Below the pieces are notes generated by a model that saw only the letters and a program-made list of their open reading frames with translations, made no database searches and was not told where the DNA came from. From Gammaproteobacteria bacterium (lineage in GTDB: Bacteria > Pseudomonadota > Gammaproteobacteria > Arenicellales > Arenicellaceae): 64,000 bases of DNA. Location of the stretch: the NCBI GenBank assembly GCA_013002025.1, contig JABDKW010000044.1, positions 62,001 to 126,000 on the forward strand, written 5' to 3'. Of this stretch, positions 27,411 to 36,038 are shown in pieces (within the stretch, counting starts at the first letter, position 1; each line of letters starts with the position of its first letter). The translations under genes and the position numbers were made by a program.

Positions 27411-28361
27411 ATGCGTACAATATCGTCTGTTTTGGAAAATCCAATTAATCGAGCTGCAGACTCTCTAATGCAAGATCTACGCAAACAAACGTATTCCGAT
27501 AATAAGCTGCTCAAACGCCTGCAGCGTGAGACCGGTAAAGCTATTGCTGATTTCAATATGATTGAGCAAGGCGACCGCATCATGGTGTGTTTGTCGGGCG
27601 GCAAAGATAGCTACGCGATGTTGGAGATATTGCTGGCTTTGCAGGCGAGGGCACCTATTGAGTTTGAGCTGATCGCCGTCAATCTGGATCAGAAGCAACC
27701 GGGTTTTCCGGCCCACGTGTTGCCTGATTATCTGGAGAATCGAGGAGTTACTTATCAAATTGTTGAAGAGGATACCTTCAGCATCGTGCAAGACAAAATT
27801 CCCGCCGGGAAAACCACCTGCGGACTCTGCTCGCGTCTACGGCGCGGTATTCTGTATCGAACTGCCGGCGAATTAGGCGCGACCAAAATAGCTCTGGGAC
27901 ACCATATGGACGATATGGTGGAAACACTGTTCCTGAATATGTTCTATGGCGCGCGACTTAAATCAATGCCGCCCAAGCTGCTCAGCGACGATCGACGCAA
28001 TGTTGTTATTCGACCGCTGGCCTACTGTCGTGAATCGGATCTGGCGCAATTTGCGAAAATCCGTCAGTTCCCGATTATTCCCTGCAATTTATGCGGCTCG
28101 CAGGAAAATCTGCAAAGGCAGAATATTAAAGCCATGCTGACCGCCTGGGATCGGGAACAACCAGGCCGGGTGGTCAATATTTTTAAAGCGATGTCACGCA
28201 TAACAACATCTCATATGCTGGATCGAGACCTGTTCGATTTTGAGTCGCTGGATACCGGGCAACTGGCACAGTTGGCGGAATTGGATACGGCATTTGATCA
28301 GTCGCCGATGGAAATTCTATTGCAGCGTGGCCTGTCCGCTTCCGAGCAGAAGCCGTTGTGA
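27411..28361 (+). CDS. ttcA: tRNA 2-thiocytidine biosynthesis protein TtcA
   Basis: A 316-residue PP-loop ATPase that thiolates cytidine 32 of some tRNAs. It shows the PP-loop [10 protein letters not shown], the Fe-S/sulfur-relay cysteines [10 protein letters not shown] and a later CNLCGSQ, and the family blocks [28 protein letters not shown] and [13 protein letters not shown]. Length is normal. It shares four bases (GTGA) with the next gene. Confidence 0.96.
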   Translation: MRTISSVLENPINRAADSLMQDLRKQTYSDNKLLKRLQRETGKAIADFNMIEQGDRIMVCLSGGKDSYAMLEILLALQARAPIEFELIAVNLDQKQPGFPAHVLPDYLENRGVTYQIVEEDTFSIVQDKIPAGKTTCGLCSRLRRGILYRTAGELGATKIALGHHMDDMVETLFLNMFYGARLKSMPPKLLSDDRRNVVIRPLAYCRESDLAQFAKIRQFPIIPCNLCGSQENLQRQNIKAMLTAWDREQPGRVVNIFKAMSRITTSHMLDRDLFDFESLDTGQLAQLAELDTAFDQSPMEILLQRGLSASEQKPL

Positions 28362-28711
28362 CGCTTGATTTGCAAGCTTATCAGGAGCGACTACTGGATT
28401 TGCAGGAGCAAATCATGGGGATCACTGACCTGGTGCAAGATGCGGCGAAAACCGTTGAGCTCGATCAGAATCGGGTAGGCCGCCTGTCACGAATGGATGC
28501 CATGCAGGGCCAGGCCATGGCCATGGCGTCGGCCGATCGGCAATCCCACCAGCTAAAATTAATTGCGGCCGCGCTGCAACGCATTGATGATGGTGATTAT
28601 GGTCAGTGTCTCGAGTGCGATGAGGCAATTCCCAGCGCGCGGCTGGAGGCCGACCCCGTAACAGAGTTTTGCATCAACTGTGCGGCGCAGCGTGAAAGGC
28701 GCGACGGCTGA
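28358..28711 (+). CDS. Small TraR/DksA-type zinc-finger protein
   Basis: A 117-residue protein with a helical N-terminal part and a Cys4 zinc finger ([25 protein letters not shown]). The length and the [12 protein letters not shown] segment suggest the short DksA/TraR class that can bind the RNA polymerase secondary channel, but the canonical acidic DxxDxA tip is not obvious, so activity is uncertain. It starts with GTG inside the ttcA stop (GTGA), so it is co-translated with ttcA. Confidence 0.85.
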   Translation: MTLDLQAYQERLLDLQEQIMGITDLVQDAAKTVELDQNRVGRLSRMDAMQGQAMAMASADRQSHQLKLIAAALQRIDDGDYGQCLECDEAIPSARLEADPVTEFCINCAAQRERRDG

Positions 28712-28715
28712 GCTA

Positions 28716-29324
28716 TTACTCGCCCCAAAGCTCTTCTACCCGCTTATCCCGACCGCAACCACGCCGATAATAGTTGTAACGAATCGGGTTCTTTTTATAG
28801 TAATCCTGATGGTACGTCTCAGCGTCATAAAACGGTTGCGCAGGTATTAACGGAGTAACGATTGGCGCATCGAAGGGCTTGTTTTGCTTTAACCTGTCCA
28901 AGGACGCCTGCGCAACAATCTGTTGCTGCTCAGAGCCGTAGAATATTGCCGTTCGATAAGATTCACCTTTGTCACAAAACTGGCCCTCGGCGTCTGTTGG
29001 ATCGATGTGTCGCCAAAAGTACTCCACCAATTCGGCATAGCTAACCGAGTCAGGGTCAAAGTGGACGATCACAGCCTCATAATGCCCCGTATTATTCTTG
29101 ACAACCTGTTTATAGGAGGCAGTCGCGGCACTGCCACCTGTGTAGCCGGATCGCACTTCTTTAACGCCATCCAGCTTTTCAAAATCCGCCTCAATACACC
29201 AGAAGCAGCCGCCGGCGAAAATTGCATTGGCAAGCGGTTTGGAGGTCTCGGCTGCAGTGATTCCGGGTGCGAGGGCCAGTAACACAACCAGACCGACAAT
29301 AAATGACAAATCAATAGTTTTCAT
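28716..29324 (-). CDS. msrA: Exported peptide-methionine (S)-S-oxide reductase
   Basis: A 202-residue MsrA with a signal sequence (hydrophobic 6-22, ending GITAAE), catalytic GGCFWC motif, VRSGYTGG, YFWRHIDPTDAEGQFCDKG and YHQDYYKKNP. It reduces oxidised methionine in exported proteins. ATG 29324 is chosen to begin the signal peptide; an ATG at 29366 would add 14 basic residues. It is convergent with the small zinc-finger gene (four-base gap) and divergent from a second msrA. Confidence 0.92.
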   Translation of the reverse strand: MKTIDLSFIVGLVVLLALAPGITAAETSKPLANAIFAGGCFWCIEADFEKLDGVKEVRSGYTGGSAATASYKQVVKNNTGHYEAVIVHFDPDSVSYAELVEYFWRHIDPTDAEGQFCDKGESYRTAIFYGSEQQQIVAQASLDRLKQNKPFDAPIVTPLIPAQPFYDAETYHQDYYKKNPIRYNYYRRGCGRDKRVEELWGE

Positions 29325-29450
29325 GGGAGAATTCGTGGAGTGGATTCGACGCCACTTCAGCCTCATCGTTTTATATAGCGCTTAGTATCCGATTTTTGGC
29401 GTTCATGGGGCGTGATTTATACTAACTGGTAATCCTCAGGAACAAATTTG

Positions 29451-30086
29451 ATGACAATCGATAAATCAGTCTTGCCGAATCCGTCAGATGCGCTGGCGGG
29501 CCGCAGCGAAGCGGTGCCGGTCACCGATCAACACTTTGTGCATGGTCGCCCGATCAAGCCACCCTATGGGGGCGAGCAGGGCTTGCAGCAGGTGTTATTT
29601 GGTCTGGGCTGTTTTTGGGGAGCGGAACGAAAATTCTGGCAAATTCCGGGCGTATTCACCACGGCGGTTGGTTACGCGGGTGGGTTCACACCTAACCCCA
29701 GCTACGAGGAAGTCTGCACTGGCCGCACCGGTCACAATGAAGTCGTGCTGGTGGTGTATCGACCCGCTGAGGTCGAATTTACTGATTTATTAGCGACCTT
29801 TTTCGAGTCCCACGACCCGACTCAGGGTATGCGCCAGGGTAATGATATGGGCACTCAATACCGTAGCGGCATCTATTGCTTCACGGAACAACAAAGAGTG
29901 GCTGCACAGCAGGCTGCAGAAAAATATCAGGCCGCCTTAACTGACGCAGGGCATGCGACAATCACCACCGAAATTAAAATGGCGGGCGATTTTTACTATG
30001 CCGAAAATTATCACCAACAGTATCTGGCCAAAAATCCACAGGGGTATTGTGGCATTGGTGGCACAGGGGTAAGTTGCGCAATTTAG
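29451..30086 (+). CDS. msrA: Cytoplasmic peptide-methionine (S)-S-oxide reductase
   Basis: A 211-residue MsrA of the longer E. coli type, with [13 protein letters not shown] (catalytic Cys), [51 protein letters not shown] and C-terminal recycling cysteines ([12 protein letters not shown]). No signal peptide. AGGA lies nine bases before ATG 29451. It is a distinct subfamily from the adjacent exported MsrA, so the pair splits repair between periplasm and cytoplasm. Confidence 0.94.
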   Translation: MTIDKSVLPNPSDALAGRSEAVPVTDQHFVHGRPIKPPYGGEQGLQQVLFGLGCFWGAERKFWQIPGVFTTAVGYAGGFTPNPSYEEVCTGRTGHNEVVLVVYRPAEVEFTDLLATFFESHDPTQGMRQGNDMGTQYRSGIYCFTEQQRVAAQQAAEKYQAALTDAGHATITTEIKMAGDFYYAENYHQQYLAKNPQGYCGIGGTGVSCAI

Positions 30087-30135
30087 AGCACAAACGCTGA
30101 GCTATTGCGCTCGATCGACTGCCGAGCACTTAAAA

Positions 30136-30165
30136 TTGGACGGTCTATTGGAGTCGCATCATAAA
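30136..30165 (+). promoter_or_regulatory. Possible promoter of the two-component operon
   Basis: TTGGAC (30136-30141) and CATAAA (30160-30165) with 18 bases between them resemble a weak sigma-70 promoter. It would give a leader of about 65 bases that includes the palindrome at 30215-30230. A TAAAAT at 30206-30211 is an alternative -10. Confidence 0.3.
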
Positions 30166-30214
30166 TCAATGCCGAATACAACTATCTAAAATGGTCGTAA
30201 CACCCTAAAATCTC

Positions 30215-30230
30215 GGTATTCCCCAATACC
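30215..30230. promoter_or_regulatory. Perfect palindrome GGTATT-CCCC-AATACC before the histidine kinase
   Basis: Six-base arms around a four-base C core, ending five bases before the kinase start codon, where a ribosome-binding site would normally be (none is visible). It could be an operator for the neighbouring NarL-type regulator or an RNA hairpin that limits translation. A closely related sequence lies downstream of the regulator at 32520. Confidence 0.65.
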
Positions 30231-30235
30231 CTGTT

Positions 30236-31627
30236 ATGCCCGAGACTACGCTCGAAAAACCTGTTTCTAAGAGACAGAGTAATTTAACTCGCCGCTTCGC
30301 GACCACCGCAATTATCGCCGTGATCGTGAGCGTCAGTGTGATTACCTGTGCCAGCTACTATTTTTTGCGGACCATGGGACTGCAATCGCAATTTGATACG
30401 CGGGTCGCTGGAATAAATCAGGACCTTCAGCGGCGTACCGACTTGACCAGCGAAGGTCGTCTACCGGCCGCCCTAACAGCCCAATGGCCGCTGTTAAGGG
30501 AGCGTCATGGGATTTCTGAACTTACTGTGCTGACACCAGGTCAAGACCTCATCTGGGCCAGCGGTTCATTACCCTCTACCACCGCAGAAGAAGCTAATGC
30601 GATGAATAAATTGCTCCAGAACAAGCAGTCCGAGGCGCAAGTAATAGATCCTATGTTGGTTGATTCGGGCGTCTGGCTGGAGATGATTTTAAATCGCTAT
30701 GAACCCGTTACCGCACTCGGTCCGCTGCGCAATAATAAGGGCAACCTGATCGCGTTTCTGCGCATGAAGATGGATGCATCGTTAGTGCTCAGATTGGCGC
30801 GGTCCGCCACGGAAACGATTTTTTTGCTAGTGCTCATTGGCCACCTGGCGCTGGTGTATTTACTGCACAGCAGTTTCCGCCGCAGCATGCTGATGATTAA
30901 TGCGCAAGAGCGCAAGATGGAACAGCAGATTTCGCGATTGTCCAAAATGTTAGCCATCAACAAGGACATGGCGCGCAATATGAAATCCGCCAGCAGCCGT
31001 GCCGTCGAGTTAAATGAGCAGTTTCTAAGGAGGGTAGGTTCCGATTTGCACGATGGCCCAGCCCAATCAATCGGCTACGCAGTATTACGATTGGATCAGG
31101 TCAGCCGCAGTCAGGAATCAAAGGAACTTGGCCAGGAGTTCCATGCGGTGAAAGAAGCTCTGGATGGCGCGTTGACCGAGATACGCGGTATCTCCACAGG
31201 ACTGGTACTGCCTGAGCTGGATGATCTCACGCTTGAACAGTCGCTGCAGCGGGTGGTGAGCCGTCATGGCGCAAATTCCAAGGTTGAGGTAAAACAATAT
31301 TATCAAAACTTGCCCGAGCAGGTGCCGATGCCGATTAAAATCTGCGCCTATCGTTTTATCCAGGAAGGCTTAAATAATGCCAGTCGCCATGGTAAGGCGG
31401 AGAAATGCCGAGTCTCTGCCCACGTTAAAGACAATGTGTTGAGCCTCTCGCTAAAAGATAACGGAATGGGATTTCGCAAATCCAGTCTCAATCAGGAAGG
31501 CGGGCATTTAGGCCTGATGGGCCTGAAAGACCGTATTGAGAGCCTCGGTGGCGAATTTAAAATAAATAGCGAGTTGGGCGTAGGCACCGCAATCAAAGTG
31601 GTTCTGTCGCTGGATGAAGAGAATTAA
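30236..31627 (+). CDS. NarX-like sensor histidine kinase (HisKA_3 type)
   Basis: A 463-residue membrane kinase. TM1 is about residues 22-47, a periplasmic sensor of about 150 residues follows, TM2 is about 193-213, then a coiled linker and the HisKA_3 dimerisation domain (SDLHDGPAQSIGYAVLRLDQV, His272). The HATPase domain has FIQEGLNNASRHGKAEKC, LKDNGMGF and LGLMGLKDRIESLGG. The signal sensed is unknown; the periplasmic region has no recognised fold. It forms a pair with the response regulator 79 bases downstream. Confidence 0.9.
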   Translation: MPETTLEKPVSKRQSNLTRRFATTAIIAVIVSVSVITCASYYFLRTMGLQSQFDTRVAGINQDLQRRTDLTSEGRLPAALTAQWPLLRERHGISELTVLTPGQDLIWASGSLPSTTAEEANAMNKLLQNKQSEAQVIDPMLVDSGVWLEMILNRYEPVTALGPLRNNKGNLIAFLRMKMDASLVLRLARSATETIFLLVLIGHLALVYLLHSSFRRSMLMINAQERKMEQQISRLSKMLAINKDMARNMKSASSRAVELNEQFLRRVGSDLHDGPAQSIGYAVLRLDQVSRSQESKELGQEFHAVKEALDGALTEIRGISTGLVLPELDDLTLEQSLQRVVSRHGANSKVEVKQYYQNLPEQVPMPIKICAYRFIQEGLNNASRHGKAEKCRVSAHVKDNVLSLSLKDNGMGFRKSSLNQEGGHLGLMGLKDRIESLGGEFKINSELGVGTAIKVVLSLDEEN

Positions 31628-31706
31628 TTCAGCTGCCCGTTCTTCACGCCAGTGATTTATACTACAACTCTATATTCTTGAGTACCTGACGCGGATACAC
31701 TTATTT

Positions 31707-32357
31707 ATGTCTGAGCGCATTTCGATTATTGTCGTTGATGACCACCCCCTGTTTCGGGAAGGCGTGGTATCGACGCTGATGGAAAGTGGAGTATTCGATG
31801 TGGTCGCCCAGGCTGGATCGCAGGAGGATGCGATAAAGCAGGCTGAGAAACACCTGCCGGATCTGATGCTTTTGGATGTCAGCATGCCGGGTGGCGGCAT
31901 AGAGACGGCTCACGAGATCAGCTTACGCGTACCCATTGTTAAAATAATTATGCTAACTGTCTCCGAGCAGGAGCAAGACGTGCAGGCCGCCTTGAAAGCA
32001 CAGGCGCGCGGCTATGTTCTGAAAGGGGTCGCATCGGAAGACTTAATCCAAATATTGCAGGACATTAACCGCGGCGATTCTTATATCTCTCCTAATCTGG
32101 CTGTAAACCTGCTGATGCGTAGTTCTGATGATTCAGCTAAAGCAGAATCTCCGGATGACTTCGACTTGAATGATAGAGAAGTGCAGATTCTGGAAAAACT
32201 TGCCATCGGTATGAGCAATCGCGAAATTGCCGACGATATTTGCCTGAGCGAGAAAACAGTCAAACATTATATGACCAACATCATGCATAAACTGCATGTG
32301 AGTAACCGTGTGCAGGCGGCCATTAAGGCCTATGAAATGGGGAAATCCCGCGCGTAG
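31707..32357 (+). CDS. NarL/LuxR-type response regulator
   Basis: A 216-residue regulator: receiver domain (IIVVDDHPLFREGV; phospho-acceptor Asp57 in LMLLDVSMPG; Lys in GYVLKG) and a LuxR helix-turn-helix (LNDREVQILEKLAIGMSNREIADDICLSEKTVKHYMTNIM). It is the expected partner of the upstream kinase. Its targets may include the two related palindromes that flank the pair. Confidence 0.93.
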   Translation: MSERISIIVVDDHPLFREGVVSTLMESGVFDVVAQAGSQEDAIKQAEKHLPDLMLLDVSMPGGGIETAHEISLRVPIVKIIMLTVSEQEQDVQAALKAQARGYVLKGVASEDLIQILQDINRGDSYISPNLAVNLLMRSSDDSAKAESPDDFDLNDREVQILEKLAIGMSNREIADDICLSEKTVKHYMTNIMHKLHVSNRVQAAIKAYEMGKSRA

Positions 32358-32519
32358 ACCATTCACTTCCCACACCATAAAACACGCTATTTTTGATTGG
32401 ACTTTAGTCTGAGCAAGTCGCTACCTTAGTTGATAGGCAAGCTGTTACATATTCAGTAAGATGCAGTCTGTGGTTAGGTAGGGCTTATAAATCGGCTCCA
32501 TCAATACGAGTTTTGGGTA

Positions 32520-32560
32520 GGGGTTGGGGAATCCCTTTTTGGTGGAGTCAGATTTATAAT
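32520..32560 (+). promoter_or_regulatory. Candidate activated promoter: near-palindrome plus TATAAT
   Basis: GGGGTTGGGGAATCCC (32520-32535) has the same plan as the palindrome before the kinase: six-base arms, TT-GGGG-AA core, one arm mismatch. Nineteen bases later lies a perfect -10 hexamer TATAAT (32555-32560) with no good -35. The palindrome centre is about 40 bases before the expected start of transcription, the usual place for an activator that overlaps -35. The stretch 32358-32692 has no supportable protein gene. Confidence 0.45.
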
Positions 32561-32566
32561 CAGGGT

Positions 32567-32626
32567 TTGATAAAAGCAATTAAACAATAATAAAAATTAG
32601 AATAACGCTCGCAAGAGCGTTTTTTT
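32567..32626 (+). ncRNA. Candidate ~60-nt small RNA ending in an intrinsic terminator
   Basis: Between the TATAAT at 32555 and the terminator at 32604-32626 lies about 60 bases with an A-rich, single-stranded stretch (AAY/AAT-rich) followed by a short GC stem and a run of seven T, the form of many Hfq-bound small RNAs. No start codon with ribosome-binding site lies inside. The transcript is predicted only; the terminator could instead serve a longer transcript from the response regulator. Confidence 0.35.
32604..32626 (+). terminator. Intrinsic terminator
   Basis: AACGCTC, loop GCAA, GAGCGTT followed by T5 (seven T in a row in total). A stable seven-base stem with a GNRA tetraloop. It lies about 250 bases after the response regulator stop. 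Confidence 0.9.
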
Positions 32627-32692
32627 ATGCCTGATGCTTATTTACCCCTCCCCAGACTACTATTGCCCTCAGAATAGCGCTCCCATAGGCTT

Positions 32693-33721
32693 TTACGCGA
32701 CACACACAAAATCTCGCCCCTCCCGCCAATCGCAGTTGGCCAGATACTTACGAATATCTTGTCGAGCGCCGCGCGCACTCACGGCGATTAAAACAGGAGC
32801 GTCGGGCGCCACAATTTTTTGCTTCTCTGGATCTACAATAAGGACTGTTTTATTGCGCTTTTTAACACCGATCATGCGTGGATTAACGTCATAAAAACCC
32901 GCCACGTGCAGTCCCTCATCGGTTAAATAGTCGTGTAGTTTCAGACCCGTTTTCCCTGCGCCCCATAGCCACACATGGCTTTGCTGGCGTGCTTCAAAAA
33001 AACGTTTGAGGTAGTGCGCTTTGCAGCGCAGGAACGCCTGCTTGGCGTAGCTCTGATCGTTGCGCGACAATCGCTGAGCGTGATCACGCCAGCGCAGGAG
33101 CGCAGGACCACTTGGTTTACCAAATCGAAAGCCAGCCAACAGGGCACGACAACAAAGGTCATAGTCTTCGGGCCATCCTTTATCGAGATACCCACCGAGA
33201 TCTAGCAGCGCTGATTTGCGCAGCATAAAGGTGGGATGAGGAATGGGGCACTCAATAAACAGTTCGCGTGTGATGTCGTGGTGCTGCTGCAGATTGTTTA
33301 TCCAGTCCTGATAGATTGTGAATCCGCCTTCCACGGCACCATTATCACGAAAGATTTCAACCACAGCACCACAGAACTCTACTGATGGGTTTTCAGCCAG
33401 ATACGCCAATTGTGTGCTCAGCCGGTCGGGCGCAGCGATGTCGTCAGCATCCATGCGGGCGATGATTGAATAGCGTGCCTGCTGTAGGCCGTAATTGAGA
33501 GCGGCAACAATTCCCCTTTGGGGGCTGGTCAATACTTGCAAACGCGCATCATTCGGCAATGCAGCGATGGCACCATCTTTACTGTGGTCATCGATGATCA
33601 ACAGTTCCAATTCGACGCCCGTTTGCGCAAGAATCGATCGCACAGACTCATTCAGATATTGGCCCCCATTGTGCACTGGCAGCAGCACGCTTATGCCAGT
33701 CTCCGGAGGCCCCTGGTGCAT
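32693..33721 (-). CDS. Family 2 glycosyltransferase with C-terminal nucleotide-binding-like domain
   Basis: About 342 residues. The N-terminal GT2 domain has ISVLLPVHNGGQYLNESVRSI, IIDDHSKDG and the metal-binding ARMDADDIAAPDR; KGWPEDYDLCCRALL matches the ED catalytic region. The C-terminal ~110 residues start with WLWGAGKTGLKLHDYL, a Rossmann-like glycine-rich motif of the kind found in sugar-modifying domains. The substrate is unknown. It follows arsS by 17 bases and may act with it on a sugar. Start uncertain: ATG 33721 is used; a TTG at 33763 would overlap arsS. Confidence 0.8.
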   Translation of the reverse strand: MHQGPPETGISVLLPVHNGGQYLNESVRSILAQTGVELELLIIDDHSKDGAIAALPNDARLQVLTSPQRGIVAALNYGLQQARYSIIARMDADDIAAPDRLSTQLAYLAENPSVEFCGAVVEIFRDNGAVEGGFTIYQDWINNLQQHHDITRELFIECPIPHPTFMLRKSALLDLGGYLDKGWPEDYDLCCRALLAGFRFGKPSGPALLRWRDHAQRLSRNDQSYAKQAFLRCKAHYLKRFFEARQQSHVWLWGAGKTGLKLHDYLTDEGLHVAGFYDVNPRMIGVKKRNKTVLIVDPEKQKIVAPDAPVLIAVSARGARQDIRKYLANCDWREGRDFVCVA

Positions 33722-33738
33722 TTGAAGAACCGTTGGTT

Positions 33739-34779
33739 CTAGTCGCTTAGGGTGCCGCCACAACTACTGCCGGCACCAGCGGTACAGCCAAAGCAATGTC
33801 GATTAGTGGCAATAGGCTGACCGGCAATCTGTTGCGGGTCGAGGTCCCACAAATGCCTGACTGCGCCGCGACCAAACGGTATTTCCAGCATCTGATTAAA
33901 ATCGCAGTCATAGACGCGGCCTTCCCAGTCCAGGTTAATCAAATGACGACACATGAGTGGGTCCAGGTTGGCAGAATTGAAGTTTTCAACCAACAGGGCC
34001 TGATACCTTGCCATCTCACCATCACGTTCAAGTGCGTGTGCAAAACGGTTGATTGGTATGTTGGTGATCGCCAGTAAATGGCTGAATTCGATATTGAAAT
34101 TGTCCTTTAGCATGCGGCGGTAATCAGCTTCCAGCGATTCCTGGGCGGGCGGCAGAAACGCGCCAACCGGGTTATAGACCAAATCCAACAGCAAGTCGCC
34201 TTTGGACTCATCTCCATACCCGAGGCTATTCAGTAATTGTAGGCCAGCGATACTCTTATCAAACACACCCTTGCCGCGTTGCGCTTCGACATTGTCCTCC
34301 GTATAACAGGGCAGTGAGCAGACCAAGCGTACCTGATGAGCCGCATACCAAGCGGCAAGATCCTGCTGATCGGGTTCAAATAACACTGTTATGTTGCAGC
34401 GCGAGGTAATTTGAATTCCTCGCTCAATCAAATGCTCACAAAAGCGGCGAAAATCCGGGTTGAGTTCCGGTGCGCCGCCAGTCAGGTCAACTCGTTGGAT
34501 ATCAGCCTGATCAATCCACTCAAGTATGCGCTGCATGGTGGGCCAGGTCATAATCTCGGTGCGTTTCGGGCCAGCATCAACATGACAATGGTGACAGGCC
34601 AAATTGCATAACTTGCCCAGATTGATTTGTAATTCAGATACCGATAGATGATTTAGGGCGTACTGGTGTTGCCGCAGCACATCGTGAAAATGTGGCCCGC
34701 AGTCAGGTATTTTCACGTCAGATCTCAGCGGCACGTCGCTGGCAACTTCAATATCGATTGGGAGCGGTTCTGAGGTCAT
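33739..34779 (-). CDS. arsS: Radical SAM/Cys-rich protein of the ArsS (arsenosugar synthesis) type
   Basis: A 346-residue radical SAM enzyme with the CxxxCxxC cluster motif at Cys58/62/65 (GKLCNLACHHCHVDAGPKR), the RVDLTGGAPELNPDFR region and a C-terminal Cys-rich HCFGCTAGAGSSCGG that marks this family (TIGR04167-like). Members are proposed to attach a deoxyadenosyl group to methylated arsenic on the way to arsenosugars. No arsM methyltransferase is next to it here. The next gene is a glycosyltransferase, which fits a sugar product. Confidence 0.85.
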   Translation of the reverse strand: MTSEPLPIDIEVASDVPLRSDVKIPDCGPHFHDVLRQHQYALNHLSVSELQINLGKLCNLACHHCHVDAGPKRTEIMTWPTMQRILEWIDQADIQRVDLTGGAPELNPDFRRFCEHLIERGIQITSRCNITVLFEPDQQDLAAWYAAHQVRLVCSLPCYTEDNVEAQRGKGVFDKSIAGLQLLNSLGYGDESKGDLLLDLVYNPVGAFLPPAQESLEADYRRMLKDNFNIEFSHLLAITNIPINRFAHALERDGEMARYQALLVENFNSANLDPLMCRHLINLDWEGRVYDCDFNQMLEIPFGRGAVRHLWDLDPQQIAGQPIATNRHCFGCTAGAGSSCGGTLSD

Positions 34780-34840
34780 TGCTTGAGAGGCCGGCTGCTG
34801 AATTTAGGGACGACTGATTTTGAGTACTACGAAACAGGGA

Positions 34841-34891
34841 TAGTCGCGATTATCGCGCTTATCCCGCGATTAAGACCTGAGCACGCGACTA
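34841..34891 (-). other. Nested inverted repeats in the arsS leader
   Basis: Outer arms TAGTCGCG (34841-34848) and CGCGACTA (34884-34891) match perfectly and enclose a second hairpin ATCGCG/CGCGAT (34852-34857, 34865-34870). The structure lies between the FIST gene stop and the arsS start (both minus strand), 60-110 bases before arsS. No T-run follows on either side, so it is not a simple terminator. It could be a regulated leader or an operator. Confidence 0.5.
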
Positions 34892-34916
34892 TATCATGCG
34901 CCTAAAATGCAAACAG

Positions 34917-36038
34917 CTATGCAAACAGCGCCACCACCGTAGAATAATGGCGAATGAGGGCCGCTAATTGGTGCCCGGGCGCGATCTCACCATTGCCATA
35001 AAAACCGATCATCGGCGTTGCGGGAAACATTTCCCGGAAGATCTGTAAATCGCGTTCCGCGCCATCATAAAACTCTGGCCCTCGGCCAATATTTGGAAAC
35101 ATCATGCCAAATACTGGTGGGTGCCCCAACTGATCGGCCGCTGCTTTCAGTTGCTGTCGCATCACTTGTTGTGCGTGCTGTTCATCGCGCAACGCCCAAA
35201 ACATTTGGCGCCCGGCACGGGCTGACCCACTGAGATGAATGCGATTTCGCTGCCGGTCCAGCGCCACAATATGCAGTAACTTGTAGTGGCCTTGCTCAAT
35301 GGATTCAACGCTATTATTCTCAGCCACAGCGCATAACAGGTTGTGAGCCTTACTATCATTCAAACTTACAAGATTGGCAGGTAAGTGTTTGTCGAGATTG
35401 TCACAGGCCCCCAACTCGCCGACCTGGCTAATCGTGTGCCCTTCTGCCTGATTAATTTGCATCACGGGCGAGACTCTGCGGACGCCTTCAGCAACGACCA
35501 CCGCCTGCGATTTGCAGTCGCCAAAGTCGAGGTGGGTGTATTCGCGCTCAACTATGCGCCCACTGTGCCAAATGGAGTAAGGTCCGTGCCCATACTGGTC
35601 GCTACATATGGCCCCAAATTGCGGAGTCTCGAACTGGTTTACGGCGATGGTAGCCGCGTTAGGAGAGGTTAAGGTCAACAATATTTTGGGCGACTGCCCA
35701 CGTTGTAGAGACAACTGCGGCGAGCGCAGCGCAAACTCAGGAGGTAACACCATTGCCACAGCACCCTCGGCATCCAGAATCCAGTCGGCTTCCGTTAACA
35801 GCGCAATGGCGCAACAACCGAATACCTGCGGCGTACCTGCAGCCGCGGCCGCCAGTCTGACCGCCTCCTGCGGCTTATGTGCGTAGCCCTCAGTCAGAAA
35901 CAGCAATACACTGCCCACCGCCTGACCCGGTGGCAGGCCGCTGATGGCCTGCTTTACAGCCAGTGCTGCGTGTTCGTCACGCGGCAGCGCGCCATAGCTG
36001 ATGCCGGTGCCCACGCGGCGAGAGATCACATCACTCAT
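34917..36038 (-). CDS. FIST domain protein
   Basis: A 373-residue soluble protein with an N-terminal FIST N-type region ([45 protein letters not shown]) and a FIST_C domain (GRQMFWALRDEQHAQQVMRQQL, PVFGMMFPNIGRGPEFYDGAERDLQIFREMFPATPMIGFYGNGEIAP). FIST domains are proposed sensors of small ligands, perhaps amino acids, usually joined to signalling partners; none is fused here. The ATG at 36038 overlaps the nth stop by eight bases, so it belongs to the rnfB-nth operon. Confidence 0.85.
   Translation of the reverse strand: MSDVISRRVGTGISYGALPRDEHAALAVKQAISGLPPGQAVGSVLLFLTEGYAHKPQEAVRLAAAAAGTPQVFGCCAIALLTEADWILDAEGAVAMVLPPEFALRSPQLSLQRGQSPKILLTLTSPNAATIAVNQFETPQFGAICSDQYGHGPYSIWHSGRIVEREYTHLDFGDCKSQAVVVAEGVRRVSPVMQINQAEGHTISQVGELGACDNLDKHLPANLVSLNDSKAHNLLCAVAENNSVESIEQGHYKLLHIVALDRQRNRIHLSGSARAGRQMFWALRDEQHAQQVMRQQLKAAADQLGHPPVFGMMFPNIGRGPEFYDGAERDLQIFREMFPATPMIGFYGNGEIAPGHQLAALIRHYSTVVALFA

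Noticed and set aside
32634-32894. An 86-codon plus-strand frame over the glycosyltransferase 3' end
   Set aside because: Overlaps the conserved C-terminal part of the glycosyltransferase on the other strand and starts after a terminator without a ribosome-binding site.
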